Counted from the stretch's first letter, positions 47,302 through 55,602 are shown. The stretch is 64,000 nucleotides of DNA from Geobacteraceae bacterium (GCA_024281055.1 JAMXLF010000063.1:44879-108878), one strand, 5' to 3'. A program made the numbers and translations. Notes: generated from the sequence alone by a model not told the origin.

Positions 47302-48636
47302 TCAGGCGACCTTTTTCTTATGCTCGGCTTTAAGTTCTCTCAGTATCTGGGTGAGGGCCGGGACGATCTGGAAAATGTCGCCCACGATCCCGTAGGTGGA
47401 CACCTCGAAGATGGGGGCATCCTTGTCGCGGTTGATGGCGATGATCGTGTCCGAATCCTGCATCCCCACCAGGTGCTGGATAGCACCGGAGATGCCGCAG
47501 GCGATGTAGATCTTAGGGCGCACCGTCTTCCCCGTCTGCCCGACCTGGCGCTCAGGCGGCATCCAGCCGGCATCCACGGCGGAGCGCGACGCCCCTACCA
47601 CCCCGCCGAGTTCATCGGCCAGTTCCTGGAGCATGGCGAAGTTCTCGCTCCCCATGAGCCCCCGACCGCCGGAGACGATGAAGTCGGCGGCAGCAACATC
47701 AACCTGCTCCTTCCCCTTCCGGTCATCGATGATCTCGATAACCTTGGTGCGGATATCCTCCTCCCGGACGGGACAGCTCTCCCGGACGATCTCGCCGATG
47801 CGGGCGGGTTCATGCTCGGCCATGGGCATGACGTGAGGGCGAACGGTGGCCATCTGCGGGCGGAACTTGTCGCACATGATGGTAGCCATGATGTTGCCGC
47901 CGAAGGCCGGGCGGGTCTGCATGAGATTGTGCTTATCGTCGATATGGAGACCGGTGCAGTCGGCGGTGAGGCCGGTCTTGAGCACCGTGGCCACGGCGCC
48001 GGCAAGATCGCGCCCCATGCCGGTAGCTCCCATGAGGATCACCTCAGGCTTGTAGTTCTCCACCAGATGACAGACCGCCTTCAGGTAGGCCTCGGTGCGG
48101 TAGTACCTGAAGACCGGGGCATCAATGAGATACGCCTTGTCGGCGCCGTAGGCGAACGCCTCTTTACAGAGAGGCTCCACCCCTTCCCCGATGACGACCG
48201 CGGCAAGCTCCACCCCGAGGGTGTCGGCAAGCTCCCGCCCCTTGCCGAGGAGCTCCCAGGATACCTTGTGCGGCTCACCCTCGGTCTGCTCGACGAAAAC
48301 CCAGACGCCGCGATAAGCGGCAAGCTTCGCGGCGAGGGCCGCTGCCTCTTCGTCCACATCCTCGGCCGGTACCTTTCCGGCAGCGGCGAGTTCGTCGAGG
48401 ATCTTCTGCTCCTCGGGAGTGAAGAACATCTCGATGGCCTGGGCAGGACAAACCTTCACGCACTTGACACAGCCGATGCACTTCTCCAGGTCGATGATCG
48501 GCTCGCCCGCCTCGTTCATCTCGATGGCGTCAACCGGGCAGGCGCTCTGGCATCGAGCGCCGCAGGCGATGCACTTCCCTTCCAGCAGGCACGCCTTGCC
48601 GCGGGGTTTCTTCACGGGTTTCTTCGGTTCGGTCAT
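47302..48636 (-). CDS. etfA: Electron transfer flavoprotein alpha subunit with ferredoxin domain
   Basis: A 444-residue EtfA. An N-terminal extension (about 1-75) carries two 4Fe-4S motifs, [17 protein letters not shown] and [16 protein letters not shown], as found in EtfA of several anaerobes. The C-terminal FAD domain shows [28 protein letters not shown] and the family-ending [21 protein letters not shown]. It carries electrons from acyl-CoA dehydrogenases to the membrane oxidoreductase encoded next. GAGGTTACC precedes the ATG. Confidence 0.93.
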   Translation of the reverse strand: MTEPKKPVKKPRGKACLLEGKCIACGARCQSACPVDAIEMNEAGEPIIDLEKCIGCVKCVKVCPAQAIEMFFTPEEQKILDELAAAGKVPAEDVDEEAAALAAKLAAYRGVWVFVEQTEGEPHKVSWELLGKGRELADTLGVELAAVVIGEGVEPLCKEAFAYGADKAYLIDAPVFRYYRTEAYLKAVCHLVENYKPEVILMGATGMGRDLAGAVATVLKTGLTADCTGLHIDDKHNLMQTRPAFGGNIMATIMCDKFRPQMATVRPHVMPMAEHEPARIGEIVRESCPVREEDIRTKVIEIIDDRKGKEQVDVAAADFIVSGGRGLMGSENFAMLQELADELGGVVGASRSAVDAGWMPPERQVGQTGKTVRPKIYIACGISGAIQHLVGMQDSDTIIAINRDKDAPIFEVSTYGIVGDIFQIVPALTQILRELKAEHKKKVA

Positions 48637-48654
48637 GGTAACCTCGGATAAATC

Positions 48655-48740
48655 TCAAGCTCCAAATCTCAAATCACAAAAAACAATTTTTTGCTTTCAA
48701 ATTTGTGATTTGTTCGAGATTTGATGCTTGGAATTTGGAA
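48655..48740. repeat. A+T-rich inverted word repeat between etfB and etfA
   Basis: AAATCTCAAATCACAAA is followed, after a T-rich centre, by TTTGTGATTTG and GAGATTT, its inverted words. It forms a long imperfect hairpin inside the operon. No gene was seen. Confidence 0.55.
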
Positions 48741-48744
48741 TTTT

Positions 48745-49557
48745 CTAAAGAGGCAGCAGATCTTTTGCGAGCAACCGCTGGATCAGCATCCTTGCCGCCC
48801 CTTGCGGGTCGTGCGCCCCGTCGCCGATGATCTCCCCCTTTTCCCGCTCTGGAGAAAAGATCCGGCTCACCCACGTGGGGGAGCCCTTGAGGCCGATGGT
48901 GTTCACATCGAGCTTGAGCACCTCGTTGTTCCAGAGTTGCACCTCAGCCTCCGTAGACGCAAGGCGCATGGGAACGATCGGGTAGCGGGGACGGTTCAGC
49001 TCCCGCACCACGGTCAACATCGCCGGAAGTGGCCCCTCGACGATCTCATGACGCCCTTCCAGCTTGCGTCGGACCCTGATCACCCGGGTCTGCGGATCGA
49101 TGTGTTCGATGCGATCAACCAGGGTGAGTTGGGTAAAGCCAAGCCGTGTGGCGATTCCCGGACCGACCTGGGCGGTGTCGCCGTCGATGGTCTGCTTGCC
49201 GCAGATCACAAGTCCCACCTCCTCCTGGTCGGCGAGGCGACTGATGGCCGCCGAAAGAACGTGGCTCGTAGCCAGGGTATCGGCCCCTCCGAAGACCCTA
49301 TCCGAGAGGAGAATTGCCTGGTCAACGCCCAGCGCCAAGGCCTTGCGCAGCGTCGCCTCGGCATTGGGCGGTCCCATGGAGATTGCTGCAACGCGAAAAC
49401 CGAAGCGATCCTTGAGGCGCAGACATTCCTCGATGGCGTGGGTATCGTAGGGATTTACGATAAAGGGAATCCCCTCCCGCACCAGGGTGTTGGTTACCGG
49501 GTCGATCTGCACCTGGGTAGTGTCGGGGACCTGTTTGATGCAGGCTACTGCAAGCAT
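48745..49557 (-). CDS. etfB: Electron transfer flavoprotein beta subunit
   Basis: A 270-residue EtfB. ACIKQVPDT at the N-terminus, NPYDTHAIEECLRLKDRFG, and the nucleotide-site region GKQTIDGDTAQVGPGIATRLG are the family marks, and the RVRRKLEGRHEIVEGPLPAMLTV stretch contains the recognition loop. It forms the heterodimer with EtfA. First gene of the leftward etf operon; two inverted repeats lie in its 5' region. Confidence 0.94.
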   Translation of the reverse strand: MLAVACIKQVPDTTQVQIDPVTNTLVREGIPFIVNPYDTHAIEECLRLKDRFGFRVAAISMGPPNAEATLRKALALGVDQAILLSDRVFGGADTLATSHVLSAAISRLADQEEVGLVICGKQTIDGDTAQVGPGIATRLGFTQLTLVDRIEHIDPQTRVIRVRRKLEGRHEIVEGPLPAMLTVVRELNRPRYPIVPMRLASTEAEVQLWNNEVLKLDVNTIGLKGSPTWVSRIFSPEREKGEIIGDGAHDPQGAARMLIQRLLAKDLLPL

Positions 49558-49602
49558 GTATGTACCTCTCAGGAAATATTCATCAAGGCTAGTAATGAAA
49601 GT

Positions 49603-49641
49603 TTACCCGGTTATCGGGTAATTTCATTGACGTGAGTCAAT
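49603..49641. promoter_or_regulatory. Two perfect dyads upstream of etfB
   Basis: TTACCCG-GTTAT-CGGGTAA (49603-49621) and ATTGAC-GTGA-GTCAAT (49626-49641) lie 46-84 bp before the etfB start. Read leftward, TTGACT at the second dyad could be a -35 element, so a repressor bound here would block initiation. The regulator is unknown. The rest of the 293-bp gap shows nothing further. Confidence 0.55.
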
Positions 49642-49850
49642 TTTTGCCCGACTGGCGGCCCTGCGCATGTCCCTGCTCCCGCAACCACGCTACATGTCTA
49701 TATTTTGGGCAGGTGGGATTTTACCAAAAAAACCGACTGGCACGCAAGCCTATAATGCATAATTTTTAATCATATCTTATTATTAAACCAGTAACCACAG
49801 AGCCGGATGTTCCTTAAGATGAATCAACCAGTCGCCATCGGCGGCAACGC

Positions 49851-50660
49851 CTATCCCATGCTCCCCATGCTTGCCAATGCATAAATACGTGCAGGGACGT
49901 ACACCGGCGGTTCACCAAGACACATGAGCGTGGTACTTCCCCGGATGGTGAATCCTGCGGTGTGGAGGAGCGCTGCCGCATCCACATTACCGACCGGCAC
50001 ATCGAGAAAGATATGTGTTCCAGTGGCAGTCTGGGCCAGTGCAGTGGCAAGGAGCGACGCTGCCGCCTGGCGCTCCGTCGCCCCCCAGGGACCGAACTGA
50101 AAAGCTTCGCCACACGGCTGTTTCACCAGGAAACCTCCGTTCCGTACAAACGTTGTTCCTCGCTTTGCGACTTCCTCGAGGATTGGCTGCCGGATATCCC
50201 CCCAGCCGGCCATGTCGATCGCCATGATATCGGCCACGGAGGCTTCGTCCCTTGCCGGCTCTCCCGGGGAGTTCGCAGCGCCACGCCACCTTTTGATGGT
50301 ATCGAATTCGACAAAGCCGAGCCGTTCATAGACCGGCTTCCCTTCCGCTGAAGCGGTCAGCCAGACAGTGCGGGCACCGGCTTCTGCCAGAGAGGCCAGA
50401 ACCTTCTTCATAAGGGTATTTCCGACTCCCATGCCTCGCAGCGCAGGCCGGACGATGAGGTTGCCGACCCAGCCGCTCGTTCCGTACTTGACGGAGGTAA
50501 TGAAACCGATCGGCTTTCCGGTCTCCCTCGCCACCAGGCAACCATGAGGAAAGACGCGGAGGAGAAATTCGAACTCCCAGTTCTCACAGATCCACCCCTC
50601 CGCATCCGCCGAAGCCATAAAGTCAGCCACATCTTCATGTCGGAATTGGTCGATTTGCAT
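49851..50660 (-). CDS. GNAT-family N-acetyltransferase, two-domain
   Basis: A 269-residue protein. The N-terminal GNAT domain (about 1-130) has the acetyl-CoA loop in VGNLIVRPALRGMGVGNTLMKKVL. The C-terminal half looks like a second, more diverged acetyltransferase-like domain (PCGEAFQFGPWGATERQAAASLL and on). The substrate is unknown. The start at 50660 has AAGGT upstream; a longer frame overlapping nifB is rejected. It follows nifB by 70 bp on the same strand and may be cotranscribed. Confidence 0.8.
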   Translation of the reverse strand: MQIDQFRHEDVADFMASADAEGWICENWEFEFLLRVFPHGCLVARETGKPIGFITSVKYGTSGWVGNLIVRPALRGMGVGNTLMKKVLASLAEAGARTVWLTASAEGKPVYERLGFVEFDTIKRWRGAANSPGEPARDEASVADIMAIDMAGWGDIRQPILEEVAKRGTTFVRNGGFLVKQPCGEAFQFGPWGATERQAAASLLATALAQTATGTHIFLDVPVGNVDAAALLHTAGFTIRGSTTLMCLGEPPVYVPARIYALASMGSMG

Positions 50661-50730
50661 CTCATACCTTGTTTTTCTGCCCTGACGACACGAAAGTCCC
50701 AAACGGCTTCGTGGCAGGTCCTGAATCGGC

Positions 50731-51582
50731 TTATACCGCCTCGGCCAGCTTAACATCCCGGCCTATAAGGCCCACGGCATCGGCCCGGCATTGCCGGCAA
50801 TGTTTGAACTGGCCGATGATTTTCTCGTTAGCTGTCCTGATCGTCTCCAGCGCCTCGGGCGACGGGGGCACGATATGAGCTAAGTCGGCCTGGGGAATGA
50901 GGGGCATGATATTCATGACGAAGGCGCCAAGCTCCCTCACTTTAGAGCCGATGAGCGGTACCTGGTCGTCATTGATCCCGGGGATGAGGACCGTGTTGAC
51001 CTTGATGGTCATCCCGTGGCGGGCCGCCCTCTCGATCCCTGCCAACTGATTGGCGATAAGGATGCGCGCTGCCTCAACGCCGGTATACCGTCGCCCATGG
51101 TAGAGAATGTGGCCGTAAATCCGCGCTCCGACTTCCGGGTCGAGGGTGTTGAGCGTCACTGTCAGGCTGTGCAGTCCAAGATTGTGGAGAAAATCGATCT
51201 TTTCAGGCAGGAGGAGTCCATTAGTGCTCATGCACAGCATGAGATCGGGGAACTCGTTGCCCACGAGCCGGAATGTCTCGAAGGTCTCTTCGTTGGCCAA
51301 TGGATCACCCGGGCCCGCAATGCCCACCACCTTGATGATCGGACCGAGGACCGGGCTTTCCTTCACTTCCCGTACCCTCGCCAGGGCCTCCCGGGGCGTC
51401 AGGATCTTGCTCGTGACGCCGGGGCGGGACTCGTTGGCGCAGTCGTGCCGGCGGGTGCAGTAACCGCACTTGATGTTGCAGCGCGGCGCCACCGCCAAAT
51501 GAATTCGTCCGTTCTTGTTGTGGTTGCCGCCGAAACAGGGATGCCCCTGAACGTTCTTTCGCATATCGCAAGCTGTCGCCAT
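50731..51582 (-). CDS. nifB: Radical SAM FeMo-cofactor synthase NifB, short form
   Basis: A 283-residue NifB that fuses two 4Fe-4S clusters with carbide and sulfur to make NifB-co, the core of FeMo-cofactor. HPCF is at residues 14-17, and the radical SAM cluster Cys35, Cys39 and Cys42 is in CNIKCGYC. RRHDCANESRPGV is the NifB signature, GIAGPGDPLAN the SAM-binding motif, and CRQC near residue 263 the C-terminal ligand pair. It lacks the C-terminal NifX-like domain of longer NifBs; separate NifX-type proteins are encoded nearby. A sigma-54 promoter and tandem terminators precede it. Confidence 0.94.
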   Translation of the reverse strand: MATACDMRKNVQGHPCFGGNHNKNGRIHLAVAPRCNIKCGYCTRRHDCANESRPGVTSKILTPREALARVREVKESPVLGPIIKVVGIAGPGDPLANEETFETFRLVGNEFPDLMLCMSTNGLLLPEKIDFLHNLGLHSLTVTLNTLDPEVGARIYGHILYHGRRYTGVEAARILIANQLAGIERAARHGMTIKVNTVLIPGINDDQVPLIGSKVRELGAFVMNIMPLIPQADLAHIVPPSPEALETIRTANEKIIGQFKHCRQCRADAVGLIGRDVKLAEAV

Positions 51583-51629
51583 CGTTTACCTCCTCTCCCT
51601 GAATCCGGTTTTTGGCTCAGGTCAAGAAA

Positions 51630-51660
51630 AAAGGCGCTGAGCCCGTGAGCCAGCGCCTTT
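51630..51660 (-). terminator. nifB leader terminator 2
   Basis: In the leftward transcript AAAGGCGCTG pairs with CAGCGCCTTT and is followed by a T run (51625-51630). It lies between the nifB promoter and its start codon. A small hairpin, CGGC-AAAGGC-GCTG (51651-51664), overlaps the 5' arm and would compete with it. Confidence 0.8.
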
Positions 51661-51671
51661 GCCGAAAAAAA

Positions 51672-51698
51672 AGCCCGGCGAAGGTCTTCCGCCGGGCT
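51672..51698 (-). terminator. nifB leader terminator 1
   Basis: In the leftward transcript AGCCCGGCG pairs perfectly with CGCCGGGCT, followed by eight Ts (51665-51672). It comes about 40 nt after the predicted transcript start, so it should attenuate nifB unless antitermination occurs. Confidence 0.85.
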
Positions 51699-51735
51699 CC
51701 GTTGCCATGGTAATCGGATACATCCGTTGTACCCG
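51695..51735 (-). promoter_or_regulatory. ANTAR-type antiterminator hairpin pair in nifB leader
   Basis: In the leftward RNA, stem P1 (51715-51735) is CGGGTAC/GTATCCG around a loop beginning AACGGA. Stem P2 (51695-51706) is GGC-AACGGA-GCC. Both loops have A at position 1 and G at position 4, the ANTAR recognition pattern. The 3' side of P2 is part of terminator 1, so the two folds exclude each other. An ANTAR antiterminator (GnfR) has been reported to control nif genes in Geobacter sulfurreducens. Confidence 0.72.
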
Positions 51736-51749
51736 TTTGTTTTCCTTAT

Positions 51750-51765
51750 TGCATTTTACGTGCCA
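51750..51765 (-). promoter_or_regulatory. Sigma-54 promoter of nifB
   Basis: Read leftward, TGGCACGTAAAATGCA matches the -24/-12 consensus, with GG and GC separated by exactly ten bases. Initiation is expected near 51740, immediately before the P1 hairpin. The rest of the gap to draG (51766-51976) shows no other clear element. Confidence 0.78.
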
Positions 51766-51976
51766 GATGTCTCATCGAAAGGTGATACCTTGTTTTTTCA
51801 GGAAGTTGCCCTTTAAAGAGGTTCTTGCAATTTAGCCGAGACGCCCGATTTTTACTGGTATGCCCAAAAATTCGGCAACGCCATCACATAAATCCCCGGC
51901 CCCGACATCGGTACCTGCTCTGACAAGCAAATGACGGGCATCCGTATTACGGATTGGTTATTGCATCCTCATCCAC

Positions 51977-52906
51977 GTGATCACAAACCACGATTCAACC
52001 GAAGTAGTCACCCGGGCCCGGGGCGCGTTTCTGGGATGCGCAATCGGTGACGCGCTCGGAGCGCCTGTGGAGTTCATGACGGCCGCAGAGATCAGGGCCA
52101 AGTACGGCGTTCTGAAGGAGATTGTCGGGGGCGGCTGGCTGCGCCTCAAACCGGGACAGGTGACCGACGACACCGAGATGTCCCTCTGTGTTGCCCGGGC
52201 CGTGGTTGCCGCAAACGGCTGGTCACGGGAAGGGATCGCCGCGAACTTTGCCGCATGGCTCAGGTCAAAGCCCGTGGACGTGGGGGATACCTGTCGCCGT
52301 GGAATTCGGAACTACATGCTGAAGGGTGAGCTGGAGACCCCCTACAACCAGTGGGACGCGGGTAACGGCGCCTGTATGCGGATGCTGCCGGTCTCCCTCT
52401 GTACCCTGGGCGACGACCGGCTCCTCGCACGATGTGCCGTGGAGCAGGCCCACATCACCCACAACCACCCATTCTCCGACGCCGCATGCATTTACCTGGG
52501 GAAATTAGTCCACCTGGCGGTACTCGGTTATTCCAAGACCAGACTGCGCCGTGAGCTGGAAGGACTGCTGACCAGCCACGAGAATTTCCGCTTCGAACCG
52601 TACCGGGGCCTTGCCAGTGGTTACGTCGTGGATACCCTGCAGACCGTGTTCCACTATTTCTTCACGGCGCGGGATTTCGAGGATTGCCTCATCAAGGTGG
52701 TGAACCAGGGGGGAGATGCCGATACCACCGGTGCTATCGCGGGGATGCTGGCCGGGGCCTACTACGGAGAGGAGAACATCCCGCGTCGGTGGCTGAAAAA
52801 AATGGACAGGAAGGTCGTGGACGAAGTGTCGCTGCTGGCCGAGCGGCTGGTGACGCTCTCGCCATGGGCAGCGGCAAGGCTCAGCGCACCGACAGCCGGT
52901 GCCTGA
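51977..52906 (+). CDS. draG: ADP-ribosyl-[dinitrogen reductase] glycohydrolase DraG
   Basis: A 309-residue ADP-ribosylglycohydrolase. The metal-binding motifs are visible: GAFLGCAIGDALGAPVEF at the N-terminus, VTDDTEMSLCVARAV for the first Asp cluster, THNHPFSDAA in the middle and NQGGDADTTGAIAGMLAGA for the C-terminal Asp cluster. DraG removes ADP-ribose from NifH Arg and reactivates nitrogenase. The start is a GTG without a clear ribosome site. It is read opposite to nifB and draT, and its end overlaps the convergent deoxyribosyltransferase-like gene by 26 bp. Confidence 0.93.
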   Translation: MITNHDSTEVVTRARGAFLGCAIGDALGAPVEFMTAAEIRAKYGVLKEIVGGGWLRLKPGQVTDDTEMSLCVARAVVAANGWSREGIAANFAAWLRSKPVDVGDTCRRGIRNYMLKGELETPYNQWDAGNGACMRMLPVSLCTLGDDRLLARCAVEQAHITHNHPFSDAACIYLGKLVHLAVLGYSKTRLRRELEGLLTSHENFRFEPYRGLASGYVVDTLQTVFHYFFTARDFEDCLIKVVNQGGDADTTGAIAGMLAGAYYGEENIPRRWLKKMDRKVVDEVSLLAERLVTLSPWAAARLSAPTAGA

Positions 52907-53384
52907 ACCTTGCCAGCTCGGTGCGCAGGAGATCAAGGGTCGGTGCGATCGACCCACCACTGGCATGGATGAAATACTCCACCTGGATATTCACCATACT
53001 ACCCTCGTTGTCCGCTGCCAGCCGGAAATCCCCCCGATAGCCGATGACCGGCTTTCCCAATGCCGCTCCGTAGCCTATTTCGGCAGCGGTACCGCTTTCC
53101 ACGTCGGGGCCGTCAAGGACCGCCACGACAATATCCGCGTCCCGAATCGCCCGGGCGTTGTTCTCGCCGATTACCCGGTTGACCTCCCGCCAGCGCTCCC
53201 TTCGCTCCTCACCATAGGGAAGCGTTGATGCCTCTTCGATGAGCGCAGGCGGAGTCAGGGTCCACGGGTCAAGCACGTCGAATCCCGCATCACAAACCAG
53301 CGGCACAAAAAGTTCCCGGTAAAAAGAGCGCCCGGCCTCGGAAAATCCGTAAGGCCCGGCCAGATAGGCTGTCGGTGTCTTCAT
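52881..53384 (-). CDS. Nucleoside 2-deoxyribosyltransferase-like protein
   Basis: A 167-residue Rossmann-like protein. TAYLAGPYGFSEAG is the substrate loop at the N-terminus. DADIVVAVLDGPDVESGTAAEIGYGAALGKPVIGYRGD holds the Asp and the catalytic Glu context of nucleoside deoxyribosyltransferases. Members cleave or transfer N-glycosidic bonds of nucleosides or nucleotides. GGAGG precedes the ATG at 53384. It lies 77 bp after draT, between two genes of NAD-derived ADP-ribose chemistry, so a link to ribosyl metabolism is possible but unproven. Confidence 0.82.
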   Translation of the reverse strand: MKTPTAYLAGPYGFSEAGRSFYRELFVPLVCDAGFDVLDPWTLTPPALIEEASTLPYGEERRERWREVNRVIGENNARAIRDADIVVAVLDGPDVESGTAAEIGYGAALGKPVIGYRGDFRLAADNEGSMVNIQVEYFIHASGGSIAPTLDLLRTELARFRHRLSVR

Positions 53385-53461
53385 GGTCTCCTCCACTGTG
53401 AGGACAGATACCACAATAATCGACCCGAAAGCAATAGCATTGCATTACCGGACAGTACAGC

Positions 53462-54259
53462 CTAAATCGTACACATCACCTGCCTGACCCGGTATTCCCC
53501 GCCGATCACCAGGTATTCCCCCTCTCCTTTCATAATGCTGTTGGGGAGAAGGTCGCTGAAAAAGAAGACTTTGGCAAGGGGCACCCGCACCTCCCAGACC
53601 GTGGAGCCGAATTCCCAGGCCCGCTCTTCTTCTGAGGTAAAAGAGACGAGATTGTTGAGGCGTACGATTCGCTCCCGCCTCGTGAGCGTTTCCAGCACCT
53701 CGTGGTCGTCGGCATCGTAAGTTCCGCGATAAAGGGTGAGGGTGTCACAGGCAGGGTATTTCCGGGCGAGTTCGTACTGGCAGTACTCATAGAGGAGATC
53801 GAGCTGGGAGTTGATGGCACTGGTCCGCTGGCTTCCCAGGGTGCGGTCGACCACGTAGACGTAGTACTCTTCCGAATGGATGCTGCCGATCCGCACCTTG
53901 TGAAAAGTCGGGGCAAGCCCCATGCGGCTCTCCACCCATCCCTTGAGAACCGCTCCCTCGATGGAGTTGGAGTCCATCATCCAGCCGCGAAGAAAGCGAA
54001 GATAGCTGTTCCGGAGACTTTTGCGGGCCGTATCGGTCGTCTGGTTCTGCCATTGGTGAAGCTGAAACTTCACCGACATGTAGTCGTTGAAGACGTGCGC
54101 TCGCTCCTCCGCTCCCGCAATTCCGTCAAGCTTGGCAAACAGGAAGCGGTTGGCGCTTCTTACCCCCTGGATCTCCAACGACTGCGGGGGTCCGTTGAAA
54201 TGAAGCGAGGCGATGACCCAGGGTGGTAAATTGCAGAGATTGTAAGAGCTGCCGGACAT
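53462..54259 (-). CDS. draT: NAD+-dinitrogen-reductase ADP-ribosyltransferase DraT
   Basis: A 265-residue enzyme that ADP-ribosylates NifH and so switches nitrogenase off when ammonium appears or energy falls. Family marks are YNLCNLPPWVIASLHFNG at the N-terminus, the long motif around RFLRGWMMDSNSIEGAVLKGWVESRMGL, and the NAD-binding arginine region TLTLYRGTYDADDHE. A FTSEEERAWEFGSTVWEV segment supplies the late Ser-Thr-Ser/Glu part of the ADP-ribosyltransferase fold. It lies 48 bp after a NifX-type gene and probably ends the nifEN operon. Confidence 0.93.
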   Translation of the reverse strand: MSGSSYNLCNLPPWVIASLHFNGPPQSLEIQGVRSANRFLFAKLDGIAGAEERAHVFNDYMSVKFQLHQWQNQTTDTARKSLRNSYLRFLRGWMMDSNSIEGAVLKGWVESRMGLAPTFHKVRIGSIHSEEYYVYVVDRTLGSQRTSAINSQLDLLYEYCQYELARKYPACDTLTLYRGTYDADDHEVLETLTRRERIVRLNNLVSFTSEEERAWEFGSTVWEVRVPLAKVFFFSDLLPNSIMKGEGEYLVIGGEYRVRQVMCTI

Positions 54260-54307
54260 GGGTCATCACCTCGTTGTGACAGGAGTTCGTTACAGTTTCT
54301 GCCTTTT

Positions 54308-54637
54308 CTACAAAATCTTCGCCAGTTCCAGGAGCGTCGCCTTGATAGGCCCCTCGGCAACATACGTGTCGATCCCGAGGCGCTCCATCTCCATCTGCGG
54401 CCCTTGGCCGATCTGGGCGCAGATCACGGCACGGCAACCCGTGAGGGCATTGGCGATGGCCTCGAGAATATGGGCACGCAACGGGTGGTCAGCATCGCAG
54501 GAGCAGTAGCGCGCCACCTTCTTCTCATCCACCAGCCGCACCTCGCTCCCTTCCACCTCATACACGAGGAAGCGCTCGGCATGGCCGAAGTGCTGGTTGA
54601 TGTCGCGACCGTCTTTGGATGCAACAGCGATGAGCAT
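54308..54637 (-). CDS. NifX/NafY-type FeMo-cofactor carrier protein
   Basis: A 109-residue protein of the dinitrogenase FeMo-cofactor-binding family. It has the IAVASKDGRDINQHFGHAERFLVYEV start (with the conserved QHFGHAE), a CSCD segment, and CRAVICAQIGQGPQMEMERLGI with the usual glycine-rich turn. Such proteins bind NifB-co or FeMo-co precursors in transit. It is a second, diverged copy relative to the nifX gene at 55.1 kb. AAAGGAGG precedes the ATG. The frame extends far upstream but the extra part is repeat DNA. Confidence 0.85.
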   Translation of the reverse strand: MLIAVASKDGRDINQHFGHAERFLVYEVEGSEVRLVDEKKVARYCSCDADHPLRAHILEAIANALTGCRAVICAQIGQGPQMEMERLGIDTYVAEGPIKATLLELAKIL

Positions 54638-54648
54638 GGTTGGCCTCC

Positions 54649-54715
54649 TTTTGTAGGGGCAACCCCACGTGGTTGCCCTGTCGTCGGGCGGCCACATGGG
54701 GCCGCCCCTACAAAA
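54649..54715. repeat. Twin-hairpin repeat with 12-bp terminal inverted repeats
   Basis: TTTTGTAGGGGC (54649-54660) and GCCCCTACAAAA (54704-54715) are perfect inverted copies. Between them lie GGGCAACC-CCACGT-GGTTGCCC and GGGCGGCC-ACATGG-GGCCGCCC. The element separates fdxB from the NifX-type gene and resembles the repeat at 15598-15655. Confidence 0.75.
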
Positions 54716-54732
54716 TCGTATCCGTATCCGTA

Positions 54733-54996
54733 CTACAGTACTACCGGTTCGAAGGAGAACGCCTTTTTTGAACATGTCCTCCCGCAGGCCTGACAGCCGA
54801 TGCAGTTGCCGGGATTCGCCACCTTCATGAACATCTTGGCGGATTCGTCTTCGTCCACCTCTTCGAATGCCAGCACATCCATAGCGCAGACCTTGTAACA
54901 ACGGCCGCAGCCGATACAGAGTTCTTCGTCGATGGTCTTGATGAACTGCGGAGTCCATTCCTTCTTGTCTCTCGTTAAACCTGTGATGTACGCCAT
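54733..54996 (-). CDS. fdxB: Nif-specific ferredoxin (ferredoxin III type)
   Basis: An 87-residue protein with two 4Fe-4S motifs, CIGCGRCYKVCAMDV and CIGCQACGRTCSKKAF. The N-terminus TRDKKEWTPQFIKTIDEELC is characteristic of nif-associated ferredoxin III (FdxB). It probably supplies electrons for cofactor assembly or to nitrogenase reductase. It sits between nifX and a second NifX-type gene on the nif strand. The 144-bp gap upstream is A+T-rich, with no clear promoter. Confidence 0.9.
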   Translation of the reverse strand: MAYITGLTRDKKEWTPQFIKTIDEELCIGCGRCYKVCAMDVLAFEEVDEDESAKMFMKVANPGNCIGCQACGRTCSKKAFSFEPVVL

Positions 54997-55140
54997 GATT
55001 TACATCCTCCCTGTTGTGTTTTACGATGTTATTGCCGCGCTCCTCAACTTCTGCTGCATAGGTATGCTCCACGTCCAGTTCGACATATATCAATACGTGT
55101 ATCGATAAATTTGTACATACCAGTATATTTACTTACATTA

Positions 55141-55527
55141 TCATTCGTCCATGAACGACCCACCCTGCTCCTTGGCCAGCGCCTTCCTCAACCAGGGTGG
55201 CGGATTACCCCTGAGCACTTCCTGAAGCTTGCTGACCACCTCGCTGACCGGGACGGCGGCATTGGTCTTCATGGGATGGATCTTTCGTGCTACCAGTTTC
55301 GCCGCCGCCGGACCGCCGATCTGCATGGTATAGACGATGGCGCACTCCCTGAGAACCTCAGCCCGGGCCGCTATCTTGTCCTCCTCATCGTCGCCATGGG
55401 CTCCTACGGCAACCGTTTCCACGTAATGAGCCTCGTCCGGGCCAATCTCCCACACTTTGAAACTGTCCGACATGCCGAAATGCTGATCGATCATTTCGCC
55501 GGTCGTGCTGGTAAATGCCACTTTCAT
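55141..55527 (-). CDS. nifX: FeMo-cofactor carrier protein NifX
   Basis: A 128-residue protein. MKVAFTSTTGEMIDQHFGMSDSFKVWEI is the NifX start with the conserved DQHFG. CAIVYTMQIGGPAAAKLVARKIHPMK is the cofactor-binding turn and helix, and PPPWLRKALAKEQ is the conserved tail. It shuttles NifB-co and the VK-cluster between NifB and NifEN. Start 55527 has AAAGGAG upstream; longer starts add sequence that lacks family similarity. It lies 75 bp after nifEN. Confidence 0.92.
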   Translation of the reverse strand: MKVAFTSTTGEMIDQHFGMSDSFKVWEIGPDEAHYVETVAVGAHGDDEEDKIAARAEVLRECAIVYTMQIGGPAAAKLVARKIHPMKTNAAVPVSEVVSKLQEVLRGNPPPWLRKALAKEQGGSFMDE

Positions 55528-55602
55528 TTCCGACTCCTTTTGGGGTACATATCCCATCCCCTTCTGGGAGCGCCGATTGTGTCCTGCCAAGGCGCTCCTC
55601 TT

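Noticed and set aside
49736..49755. TGGCACGC sequence resembling a sigma-54 -24 element
   Set aside because: No GC at the required ten-base distance, and no suitable downstream gene on that strand.
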